18,436 bases of DNA from Bacillota bacterium. Its GTDB lineage: Bacteria > Bacillota > Clostridia > Christensenellales > CAG-138. How positions within the stretch are numbered: the first letter of the stretch is position 1; each line of letters starts with the position of its first letter. Positions 7,755-15,434 of this stretch are shown piece after piece. The position numbers and the translations under genes are program-made. The notes under the pieces are model-generated. The model did no database searches. It worked only from the letters and a program-made list of their open reading frames with translations, and had not been told where the DNA came from. The stretch is from the NCBI GenBank assembly GCA_023416175.1, contig JAEZIE010000004.1, forward strand, positions 1-18,436, read 5' to 3'.

Positions 7755-8252
7755 TCATTTGATGCGGAATTCCGCCGCTGCCGGCCCCATGGTATTGGCA
7801 TGGCAGATGGCCACCGCAAGCGCGTCCGCCGCGTCGTCCGGCTTGGGCGTCACTTTCAGTGAAAGCAGTGCGCGTACCATGTGCTGCACCTGCTTTTTGT
7901 CCGCATGGCCGTTGCCGGTCACTGCAAGCTTTATTTGCATGGGCGTGTATTCGTAGAGCGGCAGCCCGCTTTGCTGCGCCGCGAGCAACGTCACGCCGCG
8001 CCCCGAGCCCACCTGTATGGCTGTCGTCACGTTTCGGTAAAAAAACAGTTCCTCAAACGCCACTTCATTGGGCCTGAACGTCTCAACGAGCTGGCGCGTG
8101 CCAAGATACAGCCGCTCCAGCCGCTCGGGAAAGGGCATGTCCGCAGGCGTTTCGATCACCCCGCAGTCGATGGCGCGAAGTGCCGTCCCCCGTGTTTCCA
8201 CCACGCCATAACCCAGAATAGCGTATCCCGGGTCGATGCCCAATACCACCAA
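7755..8252 (-). CDS. ruvC: Holliday junction resolvase RuvC
   Basis: Endonuclease that cuts Holliday junctions symmetrically. With the TTG start at 8252 it is 165 aa and reads MVVLGIDPGYAILGYGVV, the normal family start. The acidic catalytic residues are D7, E67, D140 and D143, in the same order as D7/E66/D138/D141 of E. coli RuvC. GAGG lies 9 bases before the TTG. An in-frame ATG at 8267 would add MRRRF and has no Shine-Dalgarno site; both are possible. The promoter at 8287-8315 would place the RNA start near 8280. First gene of the ruvCAB unit; many Bacillota use RecU instead. Confidence 0.93.
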   Translation of the reverse strand: MVVLGIDPGYAILGYGVVETRGTALRAIDCGVIETPADMPFPERLERLYLGTRQLVETFRPNEVAFEELFFYRNVTTAIQVGSGRGVTLLAAQQSGLPLYEYTPMQIKLAVTGNGHADKKQVQHMVRALLSLKVTPKPDDAADALAVAICHANTMGPAAAEFRIK

Positions 8253-8286
8253 AAATCTTCGCCTCATTCGTATATTCGTTCTATTT

Positions 8287-8315
8287 ATTGTAACATGAAG
8301 CGGCGGAGGCGTAAA
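8287..8315 (-). promoter_or_regulatory. Promoter of the ruvC-ruvA-ruvB-proS unit
   Basis: On the minus strand, TTTACG (8315-8310) and TACAAT (8292-8287) are separated by 17 bases, and a TG lies one base before the -10, making an extended -10. The predicted RNA start is near 8280, only 13 bases before the ATG at 8267 and 28 before the preferred TTG. This is the only good promoter found before the seven-gene unit. No GAAC-N4-GTTC LexA box was found near it. Confidence 0.6.
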
Positions 8316-8373
8316 TGACGCATGTGTTAAAATTGGCCAGCCAAGACGCTGTCAAAATTAATCGCGGCTTTGA

Positions 8374-8402
8374 TTGTGCCTTTCTTTCAAAGCTGTTATA
8401 AT
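8374..8402 (+). promoter_or_regulatory. Extended -10 promoter for the S-component/coaX/hom unit
   Basis: A consensus TATAAT at 8397-8402 is preceded by TG at 8394-8395 with one base between. The -35 is weak (TTGTGC at 8374-8379, 17-base spacer), as is usual for extended -10 promoters. RNA would start near 8409, giving a 66-base leader before the ATG at 8475. It is divergent from the ruvC promoter about 60-110 bases away. Confidence 0.65.
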
Positions 8403-8474
8403 ATTGCATAATTCGGCCCCTGTACGTAAGATTTGATGCCCGCTCCAAGAACGCGGTACCTAAGGAGGATTTTC

Positions 8475-9110
8475 ATGCAGCACACAGCCACCAAACAACT
8501 CGTGCTTTATGCCGTATTTGTCGGTATGATTTTTCTTCTGGGTCTCACGCCGCTGGGATTTATTACGCTCCCGATCGCAGCTATCACGACTGTGCATGTT
8601 CCCGTGATCGTCGGCGCTTATCGGTTTGGCCCAAAAGGCGGAGCCATCCTTGGCTTCTTCTTTGGGTTGACAAGCCTCATCTCATGCTTTCTCCGTCCGG
8701 ACGCCATTGCCGCGATTGTGCTTGGCACAAATTCAGGGTTTGGGATTTATAATCTCCTGCTGATCGTCATGATCCTGTTTGTGCCCCGGGTACTCGTCGG
8801 TGTGTTTTCCGCCCTGATTTATAATGGACTGCGCCGGAAAAACGAAACGGTTGCCATGGGCGTTGCCGCTTTTTGTGGTTCTATGGCCAACACCATATTG
8901 CTGCTGGGCGGGTTGTATCTATTTGCATTCCAGGCCACAGGGACCGCCTTTGGCTTAGCCGAAGGCTTTACGGCAGCACAGTTTCTCAAAATCCTCCTTG
9001 GCATTGTAACCGTCAACGGTGTAGTAGAAGCACTTGCCGCAGTCCTCATATGCACTGCCCTTGGCCGCGCACAGCTCCACTTCATGGAACGCGCGGGCGA
9101 GAAAAAGTAA
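8475..9110 (+). CDS. panT: ECF-type transporter S component, probably for pantothenate
   Basis: A 211-aa membrane protein with about six hydrophobic segments; it would bind the vitamin and join a shared ECF energising module encoded elsewhere. Conserved-looking stretches are LGLTPLGFITLPIAAITTVHVPVIVGAY and FGPKGGAILGFFFGLTSLI, typical of the S-component family that includes PanT. The start is ATG at 8475 with AAGGAGG 7 bases upstream; in-frame ATGs from 8433 would add 14 basic residues with no ribosome site. The stop is 15 bases before coaX, which is the main reason for proposing pantothenate. That substrate is an inference from context. Confidence 0.82.
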   Translation: MQHTATKQLVLYAVFVGMIFLLGLTPLGFITLPIAAITTVHVPVIVGAYRFGPKGGAILGFFFGLTSLISCFLRPDAIAAIVLGTNSGFGIYNLLLIVMILFVPRVLVGVFSALIYNGLRRKNETVAMGVAAFCGSMANTILLLGGLYLFAFQATGTAFGLAEGFTAAQFLKILLGIVTVNGVVEALAAVLICTALGRAQLHFMERAGEKK

Positions 9111-9125
9111 GGAGAATGGTTCAAC

Positions 9126-9890
9126 ATGCTGCTTGTTCTTGATATTGGCAATACAAACATTAAAATCGCCCTGTTTGACGGGTTCAAACTTCTGCATTCC
9201 TGGCGTATCGCCGTGGACCGCAGGCGTACCGCGGACGAATACGGCGTGCAGATGTGTTCTTTTTTTACGCACCTGGGCCTTGATACAAAGGCTGTGGACG
9301 GCATTATCGTTTCCTCCGTCGTCCCTTCCTTCAATTACACCATAGATCATATGTTCAGCATCTACTTCCCCGGCATCGAACCGCTGCAGGTACACGCCGG
9401 GCTGCGGACGGACCTTTACTATGAATATGATTCGCCCCAAAAGCTCGGGTCGGACCGCATCTGCAACGCGGTGGCCGCGAACAGGCTCTATGGCGGCAAC
9501 TGCATTACGGTGGATTTCGGCACCGCGACGACATTCAATGTCATGGCGGGTCAACGGTTTTTGGGCGGCATGATCTGCCCGGGCTTTAAGGTGAGCACCA
9601 CCGCTTTGATTGAAAACACAGCCATGCTCCCCAAGGTGGAATTTGTAAAGCCCAAGCGGGTCATCGGCACCAACACGGAGCATTGCCTACAGTCCGGTAT
9701 TCTGTATGGTTACGTCGGGCTGGTGGAATATCTAGTAAGAAAAGCGCGGCAGGAGCTTGGACAGGACGCAAAGGTCATCGGCACCGGCGGTATGGGGGAA
9801 CTGATCGCCGCCGAATCAGACTGCATCGACGTTTTAAACCCCACGCTGACGCTGCAGGGCCTAGCCATGATTTATGAGATGAACCGCTGA
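9126..9890 (+). CDS. coaX: Type III pantothenate kinase
   Basis: 254 aa, normal length. It phosphorylates pantothenate with ATP, the first step of CoA synthesis. Family motifs are visible: DIGNTN at residues 6-11 (phosphate loop), GSDR at 108-111 with the catalytic Asp110, DFGTATT at 130-136, and GGMICPG at 147-153. AAGGAGA lies about 10 bases before the ATG. It sits between the probable pantothenate S component and hom on the same strand. No pseudo-kinase signs (such as loss of the DxGN motif) are seen. Confidence 0.97.
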   Translation: MLLVLDIGNTNIKIALFDGFKLLHSWRIAVDRRRTADEYGVQMCSFFTHLGLDTKAVDGIIVSSVVPSFNYTIDHMFSIYFPGIEPLQVHAGLRTDLYYEYDSPQKLGSDRICNAVAANRLYGGNCITVDFGTATTFNVMAGQRFLGGMICPGFKVSTTALIENTAMLPKVEFVKPKRVIGTNTEHCLQSGILYGYVGLVEYLVRKARQELGQDAKVIGTGGMGELIAAESDCIDVLNPTLTLQGLAMIYEMNR

Positions 9891-9941
9891 CCGAACAGCG
9901 CAGCGGATTTATAAAAGTTTACAGATGACGGAGAGGGTAAT

Positions 9942-11246
9942 ATGAAACAGGTCAACGTTGCGATTTTGGGCTTTGGCGTCGTGGGTTCAGGCGTATATAA
10001 GCTTTTACAAGAAAATCATTCGGATATCATCCACCGCGAGGAGATTGATTTTCAGGTCAGGCGCGTGCTCATCAAGGATTTTGCACATGAGCCCAACCTC
10101 AATCTGGCCCCGCGTGAAACATTTACGACGGCCTTAGACGATATCTTAAACGACGCTTCTATCTCCGTCGTAGTGGAATGCATGGGCGGCGTGGAGCCCG
10201 CCCGTACATTCATACTTGGTGCGCTCAACGCGGGTAAAACGGTGGTTACCTCAAATAAAGAGGTCATCAGCAAGCATTGGTATGCCTTTGAGGAAGCCGC
10301 ACGAAAAACCGGCGCGGGCCTCTACATAGAAGCGACCGTGGGCGGCGGCATTCCACTGCTGCGCACCATCACCGATTCGCTTCAGGGCAACAACATCTCG
10401 AGCGTCATGGGCATCATCAACGGCACCACGAACTTCATCCTCACCCGCATGAGCGAGCAGGGACGCGAGTTTGACGAAGTATTAAAGGAAGCGCAGTCTA
10501 GGGGCTACGCCGAAGCAAACCCGGTGGCGGATGTGGAGGGCTATGACGCAACCTATAAGCTTTCCATCCTCTCCTCGCTGTGCTTCCATACGCATATGCC
10601 CATCGACGCCATTCACCGCGAGGGTATTGTAAAGCTCACCAAGGCGGATTTTGATACGGCGCGCCAATTGGGCTATGAGATCAAGCTCCTGGCCATCGGG
10701 AAAAAGGCTGCGGGTAACAACGTGGAAGTACGCGTACATCCCACCATGCTTCCTAAGACCCACCCGCTTGCCGCTATCCGCGGCTCCTTCAACGCCGTGT
10801 TCATCACCGGCAACGCTGTAGGCGACGTTATGCTTTACGGACGCGGCGCAGGCCAGATGCCGACCGCTTCCGCCGTTGTTGGGGATATGATCTACGCCTG
10901 CCACCATGAAGGCAAGCACCGCTACAACTCCTTCCGGAATATCCCGGACATGGACGTGGATACGCACTTAGTAAAGGATTGGGAAAGCGTCTATTGCATC
11001 CGCACCAGGGTGCTCGACAAACCCGGCGTATTGAGCGCCATCGCAGGCGCATTCGCCAACCACGGCGTTTCCCTCAAATCCGTTCTGCAGCTTGCCGAAC
11101 CGCAAATGAACGGCGATAGCCAGGTCGCCTGGATCACGTTTGTGACCCATAAGGCACGTGAGCTTGGCGTGCAGGACGCACTCAAAGAGATCGAAGGCAT
11201 GGATACGACCCAATGCGTGGAGAGCATCATCCGCGTAGAGGAATAG
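9942..11246 (+). CDS. hom: Homoserine dehydrogenase with C-terminal ACT domain
   Basis: Reduces aspartate semialdehyde to homoserine with NAD(P)H, at the branch to threonine and methionine. The 434 aa contain a Rossmann motif GFGVVGSG (10-17), TSNKEV around Lys106, NGTTNFIL (160-167), ADVEGYDATYK (196-206) holding the substrate acids and Lys206, and GRGAGQMPTASAV (300-312). Residues about 350-425 are an ACT domain, usually the site of threonine feedback. GGAGAGGG precedes the ATG. It lies 51 bases after coaX and is followed by a strong terminator. Threonine synthase and homoserine kinase are not in the window. Confidence 0.97.
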   Translation: MKQVNVAILGFGVVGSGVYKLLQENHSDIIHREEIDFQVRRVLIKDFAHEPNLNLAPRETFTTALDDILNDASISVVVECMGGVEPARTFILGALNAGKTVVTSNKEVISKHWYAFEEAARKTGAGLYIEATVGGGIPLLRTITDSLQGNNISSVMGIINGTTNFILTRMSEQGREFDEVLKEAQSRGYAEANPVADVEGYDATYKLSILSSLCFHTHMPIDAIHREGIVKLTKADFDTARQLGYEIKLLAIGKKAAGNNVEVRVHPTMLPKTHPLAAIRGSFNAVFITGNAVGDVMLYGRGAGQMPTASAVVGDMIYACHHEGKHRYNSFRNIPDMDVDTHLVKDWESVYCIRTRVLDKPGVLSAIAGAFANHGVSLKSVLQLAEPQMNGDSQVAWITFVTHKARELGVQDALKEIEGMDTTQCVESIIRVEE

Positions 11247-11273
11247 CCGATTATCTTTTATTAGAAAGATAGC

Positions 11274-11324
11274 AAAGGCTGTCCGGGGCGACGGTAATGC
11301 CAAAGTCGCGCGGGCAGCTTTTTT
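11274..11324 (+). terminator. Strong intrinsic terminator after hom
   Basis: The outer stem GCTGTCC/GGGCAGC (one G-U pair) is continued by an inner GCGAC/GTCGC stem, with A-rich DNA before it and six T at 11319-11324. The loop contains the in-frame ATG at 11297 that a simple gene caller would use for the next gene. The structure closes the S-component/coaX/hom unit. Confidence 0.85.
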
Positions 11325-11380
11325 CTATCCCGCCGGCTCAACCAAGATATGAAATTTTTAAAGATGGAGCGTATCATCGC

Positions 11381-12637
11381 TTGAATATCAAACAACACCT
11401 TTCGGTCTACAAAGGCCTACCCAGGGATATGTACGCCCTGTTTCTTTCCTGCATCGTCAACCGCATGGGAAGCTTTATCGTTCCGCTGATGACCCTTATC
11501 CTTACGGAAAAGATCGGCCTTTCAAAAGCGGAGGCAGGTATTTTCGCCACCGTCTCCATGCTCACGCAGGCGCCCTTTATTATGTTGGGCGGAAAGCTGG
11601 CGGATAAAATCGGCGGCAAAAAGACGATTGTCATATTCAACAGCCTGGGCGCCCTTGTTTACCTTGTGTGCGGGTTTTTGAAGACGACCATGCTGGTGGC
11701 CGTACTTCTGGTGGTGGCTTCCAACCTATATGCGATCGCCCACCCGGCCTTTAATTGCATCGTGACCGACGTGACGCCCAAGGATAAGCTCAAAAGCGCG
11801 TTTTCGCTCACATATCTGGGCGTCAATCTCGGGTTTGCCGTGGGGCCGCTCGTGAGCGGGCTGCTATTTTATAAAAACCTGAACCTGCTGTTCTTCCTGG
11901 ACGGCCTGACCACCCTGCTCTCCGTGGCGCTCATATTGCTTTGGGTACGTCCTTCCACGCGGCCCGCGCACATGCCGCAATGCGGGGAGGTGGAATTGAA
12001 GACTGTCGCGGAAGGAAAATCTGTATTCTCTTTCCTGTACCGCAATCCGGTGCTGATCCTGTTTTCACTCGGGTTCCTGGTGTACAATTTCTGCTACGTG
12101 CAGTGGAATTACCTGCTCCCGCTACAGATGGTGGACATTTATGCGACCGACGGGGCAAGGCTGTTTAGCACCCTGGTGAGCGCCAACGCCATCACCTGCA
12201 TCGTGCTGACTCCATCGCTGACCGCCGTGACGCAGAAGATGCACCCGCTTACGACCGTGTACTTGGGAGGGTTTTTCTACTTCGCGTCCTTCTTGGCATT
12301 TACTGCGGCCCAGACGTTTGTCCATTTCCTGCTGAGCGTTATACTGCTGACGGTGGGTGAAATATTGATTTCCATCAACAGGAACGCCTATGTGGCAAAC
12401 CATACGCCGCAGATGTACATCGGCCGGGTGAATTCCATCATGTTTCTGGTGCACGACCTCGGGTCCGCCATAGGCCCCGGCGTGATGGGCGCGGTACTCG
12501 TAATGGTCGGCTTCCCGTATGTCTGGCTGGTTGTGGCCGCCGTGATGCTGATTGGAGCCCTCGGCATGGTGCTGCTCAAACGGTCTGACCGGGAGAGCAT
12601 ACCAAAGCCCAGCTTGGAAGCGCCAGCAAACGAATAG
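11381..12637 (+). CDS. Major facilitator superfamily transporter (drug-efflux-like, DHA1 type)
   Basis: A 418-aa, 12-segment membrane transporter. The loop between segments 2 and 3 has the MFS signature GGKLADKIGGKKT; segments 4-5 hold NLGFAVGPLVSGLLF, similar to antiporter motif C. A TTG start at 11381 gives LNIKQHLSVYKGLPRDMY..., the usual beginning of related clostridial transporters, with GGAG 11 bases upstream. The longer ATG start at 11297 lies inside the hom terminator loop and gives a non-membrane, Pro-rich leader, so it is rejected. No promoter was recognised in the 56 bases between terminator and start. Substrate unknown. It converges on the SSB-like gene through a shared terminator. 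Confidence 0.85.
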   Translation: MNIKQHLSVYKGLPRDMYALFLSCIVNRMGSFIVPLMTLILTEKIGLSKAEAGIFATVSMLTQAPFIMLGGKLADKIGGKKTIVIFNSLGALVYLVCGFLKTTMLVAVLLVVASNLYAIAHPAFNCIVTDVTPKDKLKSAFSLTYLGVNLGFAVGPLVSGLLFYKNLNLLFFLDGLTTLLSVALILLWVRPSTRPAHMPQCGEVELKTVAEGKSVFSFLYRNPVLILFSLGFLVYNFCYVQWNYLLPLQMVDIYATDGARLFSTLVSANAITCIVLTPSLTAVTQKMHPLTTVYLGGFFYFASFLAFTAAQTFVHFLLSVILLTVGEILISINRNAYVANHTPQMYIGRVNSIMFLVHDLGSAIGPGVMGAVLVMVGFPYVWLVVAAVMLIGALGMVLLKRSDRESIPKPSLEAPANE

Positions 12638-12640
12638 AAC

Positions 12641-12671
12641 AAAAAAGCAAGCGAAAATCGCTTGCTTTTTT
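12641..12671. terminator. Bidirectional intrinsic terminator between MFS and SSB-like genes
   Basis: A perfect 14-bp inverted repeat, AAAAAAGCAAGCGA (12641-12654) and its complement (12658-12671), with a three-base AAA loop. The GC-rich core is flanked by six A and six T, so each strand ends in a U tract. It is placed 3 bases after the MFS stop and 26 bases past the stop of the opposing gene. Confidence 0.92.
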
Positions 12672-12697
12672 AATCCTCTGAGGAAAAACTAATCGCT

Positions 12698-13318
12698 CTA
12701 TTGCTCTTTTTCGCATTCCACCGTGGCCGCGCTCACTTCATAGGTAACACGCGTCACCATAGAGCCGTCGGGCATGGCCTTTTGGTAGGCGCGGCTTTGC
12801 ACGCGCCCGGTTACGCAGAGCCTGTCGCCCACGCTGAGCGCGCTGACATACCGCGCGTTTCGTCCCCAGGCGATCACGGGAAGATAATCCGATTTATGGT
12901 AGGGACGGTTGACCGCTAAAAGAATATCCGCGATCTCGCGCGAAAACGGCGTGGTACGATAGACGGGCGGCTTACAGATAAAACCGGTAAGGAAAATTTC
13001 GTTGATAAACGCTGCTTCCTCCGGCTTTTCCAGTACGCTTCGCGCGAATACCGTGAGTACAAGGCGGTTGCTGCCCTCGCACTGCATATTATAGGAGCGC
13101 AATTGTCCCGACACCTGCAGCGGCTGCCCGGCCTCGGGCAGCACATGCAACAGGCGTTCTCCCGCCGTTACCGGAAGTACGTCCTCCGTGCCCGACAGGC
13201 GCGGCACCACCAGCGGAAACGTGTAGAACGCCTCCCCGTACAGGCAATGGCTGAAGCACGGCTCCTGCTGCACAAAGCCAGAAATCATCACGCGGTTGTT
13301 TTCCCGGTTTGCCTCCAT
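12698..13318 (-). CDS. Single-stranded DNA-binding-like protein with two OB folds
   Basis: 206 aa. The C-terminal half (about 105-200) reads as a typical SSB OB fold: INEIFLTGFICKPPVYRTTPFSREIADILLAVNR, then YLPVIAWGRNARYVSALSVGDRLCVTGRVQSR, ending VTYEVSAATVE. The N-terminal half (about 8-100) looks like a second, degenerate OB fold (VMISGFVQQEP, FYTFPLVVPRLSG, LQVSGQLRSYN). The acidic DDDIPF-type tail that recruits partners to SSB is missing; the protein ends CEKEQ. It is therefore unlikely to be the main replicative SSB. The ATG at 13318 has GGGG about 8 bases upstream; a TTG at 13324 is less likely. Single gene, divergent from the LCP gene. Confidence 0.78.
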   Translation of the reverse strand: MEANRENNRVMISGFVQQEPCFSHCLYGEAFYTFPLVVPRLSGTEDVLPVTAGERLLHVLPEAGQPLQVSGQLRSYNMQCEGSNRLVLTVFARSVLEKPEEAAFINEIFLTGFICKPPVYRTTPFSREIADILLAVNRPYHKSDYLPVIAWGRNARYVSALSVGDRLCVTGRVQSRAYQKAMPDGSMVTRVTYEVSAATVECEKEQ

Positions 13319-13701
13319 ATGCAATCCCCTACGCCTTTCCGCTTAAGCGCCATAAACCAATCCATATGCGCCCCAAAGAGCATGCCCGCTCTGCCGCCGC
13401 ACAGAGTGCCGCGCCGCTTTGCGCACCTTCCGCAGCATCCTAAATGCATCCATTCATAAAATTAAATGCTGCAAGCGTGCGCCCACGTCCGTCACAAGGC
13501 GGATTGCGCACGGGGCTTTCAAGAGCGCTGTCCATACCGTGTGTATTGGAATACGGTGCTTATGAAACCATTTTTTTAATGTGTATTCATGTATATGGCC
13601 GGGTATGCGGAACATGTTTTTCATGCAAGAAACACAAACTAATCTTGATTGGGTTGGAGGTAATTTTCACCCAGGCCAATACTCCCGGAGGTGCCGAATG
13701 T
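13319..13701. other. 383-base divergent spacer between SSB-like and LCP genes
   Basis: The half near the SSB-like gene (about 13320-13530) is GC-rich; the half near the LCP gene (13555-13670) is AT-rich and should hold the LCP promoter. I did not find a -35/-10 pair on either strand that I would defend. A frame stays open from 13444 into the LCP gene, but its translation is Cys-rich and unlike the family. A GGAGGT at 13656-13661 has no start codon at a useful distance. Confidence 0.4.
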
Positions 13702-14766
13702 ATGAAATCAGTGAATGACCGGCGCAAACGCCGCTACCTTATTCTTTTTCTAAGTTTAACCCTTGTGCTTTTGGTTGGAGCAGGGCTAGCAGAACAACTG
13801 CGCGCCGCCATGCGCAACCCGATCTCAGCCGTCCAAACGGCAGCGCCTCCTACAGCAATAGCGGCGCGCACACAGACCGAGGGAGGCTCTGCCACCATGC
13901 CCGAAACAGTTGGCCTGGTCTCCGCACAATCCGTCAAGCCGATGCGCCTGATGGGCGAGGATACGATCAACATCGTACTCATGGGCATCGACAGCAACGA
14001 GCAGCGCGAAAAGAAAGGCCGCGGTTACCGCAGCGATACCATCGCAATACTTGTGATCGACCTTGACATCCCCTCCTGCACGGTTTTAAGCATTCCACGC
14101 GATACACGGGTGAAGGTGCGCCGCCTGGAAGATAACGGAAAGGTTAGAAGCACGCAATACAATAAGATCAATTCCGCCTTCAATTTCGGTGGCGGGCCGG
14201 AGGAATACGGACATGAGAACCTTGTCTATTCGCTAGAAAAGCTGCTCTTTGACGGACTGGAGGGCGATTTCCACCTGAATTATTACGCAAGCATCGATAT
14301 GGACGGCATTGCGAAATTTGCGGACGCGGTAGAGGGCGTGCCCCTGACCCTCCCCTACGATATGCCGGGGTTTGGCGATAAGGGCGATACCGTGCTGCTG
14401 CAGGGCGAAAAAGCGCAGAACTTTGTGCGCATGCGGCACGGCATCACAGGCGGCAGCGATCTTGCGCGCGTCAAGCGGCAGCAGGCGTTTATCCGCGCAT
14501 TCGCCTCCCGCGTCAAATCCATGGGTGCCCTACAGGCCGTACCCAGATTGTGGACGGCGCTTAACACCTATATCCACACCAACATCGGCGTAGGGCAGAT
14601 GCTTGTGCTTGCAGATGTACTAAGCAAACTCGATTTAGATGAGGTGGAGTTTATGACGCTGCCCGGTCGGTGCAAAACAATCGACCGCCGCAGTTATTAT
14701 GTGGCGGACACCCATAAGGTTCAAGAGATTGCGCTCTCCCTATGGGGAGAAAGCAATGGCCGCTGA
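13702..14766 (+). CDS. LytR-CpsA-Psr (LCP) family cell-wall glycopolymer transferase
   Basis: A 354-aa membrane-anchored protein acting outside the membrane. LCP enzymes move undecaprenyl-linked glycopolymers (teichoic acid or capsule) onto peptidoglycan. There is a short basic N terminus, a membrane segment at about 11-28 and a Thr/Ala-rich linker. The LCP domain starts at INIVLMGID (89-97) and carries RSDTIAIL (R110, D112), SIPRDTRV (R133, R136), NKINSAF (154-160) and RMRHG...DLARVKRQQ (243-261). The ATG at 13702 has GGAGG 10 bases upstream; the open frame back to 13444 is not family-like. A six-codon frame overlaps the start (see findings). Which polymer it attaches is unknown; no glycosyltransferases are nearby. 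Confidence 0.93.
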   Translation: MKSVNDRRKRRYLILFLSLTLVLLVGAGLAEQLRAAMRNPISAVQTAAPPTAIAARTQTEGGSATMPETVGLVSAQSVKPMRLMGEDTINIVLMGIDSNEQREKKGRGYRSDTIAILVIDLDIPSCTVLSIPRDTRVKVRRLEDNGKVRSTQYNKINSAFNFGGGPEEYGHENLVYSLEKLLFDGLEGDFHLNYYASIDMDGIAKFADAVEGVPLTLPYDMPGFGDKGDTVLLQGEKAQNFVRMRHGITGGSDLARVKRQQAFIRAFASRVKSMGALQAVPRLWTALNTYIHTNIGVGQMLVLADVLSKLDLDEVEFMTLPGRCKTIDRRSYYVADTHKVQEIALSLWGESNGR

Positions 14767-14814
14767 TGAATGTCCTTCGGATTGATTTTACGGGATTCCT
14801 GCTCAATAATGTTT

Positions 14815-14850
14815 TTAAAAAATGGACGATGCGATCGTATCGCACCGTCC
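14815..14850 (-). terminator. Intrinsic terminator of the aroD-luxE-luxC-189-aa unit
   Basis: On the minus strand, 14850-14839 pairs with 14835-14824 (12 bp, one G-U) around a three-base loop, followed by ATTTTTT. Read on the plus strand the G-U becomes an A-C mismatch and there is no T tract, so it serves only the minus-strand unit. It is 14 bases past the stop of the 189-aa gene. Confidence 0.85.
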
Positions 14851-14864
14851 TGAGATAAGTGTTC

Positions 14865-15434
14865 TTACAGGCGGAATTGGCGTATCAAGCCGCTTGCCAT
14901 TTCATCCGCCATCGTATCGGAAAGCTCCAGCAGTCCTTCAAAACGCGCGATCCCTTCGGCATTGTTACCGGAAAGAACGAATACCGCCTGCTCCTCCGTC
15001 ATCTCCAACTGTTCCTCCAGCAGCGCCTGCCACAATGCGCCGGTCCAGACTTCGTTGATGCTCTGCAAGAAAATAGAAAAACTTTCTGCGCTTGCATACC
15101 ATCTTTGCCTTATTCCGGCCACTCCAGAGATGTCCTGGCCACAGATCACTTCAATGAGGGCCGCAGCGCAATCGAGCTGCTTTTTCAGCAGATCCTGGAG
15201 CTGACCTGCCTTTCGCTCGCCGTAGAGAGCGGAGAAGAGGGTGTAAAAGTCTTCCGGATTCCGGTACAGTCGCCGCGTTACAGCCTCCTTATCCGGCAGG
15301 CAAAATGCAGTGCTAAACAGCAGAGCGCGCGTCCACAACGCTTGGTCCAGCCAAAACCGCCGGACGGTGTGTATAAGCTTAATCTGGTTGGATGTTGCTC
15401 CTTCCAGCGGGGTCGTCTTTGATTTCCAGCTCAT
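14865..15434 (-). CDS. Uncharacterised 189-aa helical protein
   Basis: I recognise the general pattern of a conserved Bacillota family of unknown function: IHTVRRFWLDQALWTRALLFSTAF near the N terminus, RNPEDF, then RWYASAESFSIFLQSIN and ADEMASGLIRQF at the end. Some database members are called acetylglutamate kinase, but no kinase motif is present. It appears all-helical and soluble, with no signal peptide or transmembrane helix. The second half (WTGALWQALLEEQLEMTEEQAVFVLSGN) faintly repeats the first (WTRALLFSTAFCLPDKEAVTRRLYRN), suggesting an internal duplication. The ATG at 15434 has GGAGG 7 bases upstream; that site lies inside a possible pseudoknot. It follows luxC by 67 bases and is the last gene before the terminator. 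Confidence 0.72.
   Translation of the reverse strand: MSWKSKTTPLEGATSNQIKLIHTVRRFWLDQALWTRALLFSTAFCLPDKEAVTRRLYRNPEDFYTLFSALYGERKAGQLQDLLKKQLDCAAALIEVICGQDISGVAGIRQRWYASAESFSIFLQSINEVWTGALWQALLEEQLEMTEEQAVFVLSGNNAEGIARFEGLLELSDTMADEMASGLIRQFRL

Noticed and set aside
8327..8355. Second minus-strand promoter with perfect TTGACA before ruvC
   Set aside because: The -10 at 17 bases is only TTTTAA. The short TTGGC/GCCAA palindrome in its spacer is curious, but the promoter at 8287-8315 is better.
8253..8474. LexA (SOS) box for the ruv genes
   Set aside because: Looked for GAAC-N4-GTTC on both strands of the divergent spacer; none found.
13444..13701. N-terminal extension of the LCP open frame
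   Set aside because: The added 86 residues are Cys-rich and unlike LCP proteins, and GGAGG supports the ATG at 13702.
14865..15434. Acetylglutamate kinase
   Set aside because: No glycine-rich nucleotide loop or amino-acid kinase motifs; the label looks like a propagated error for this family.
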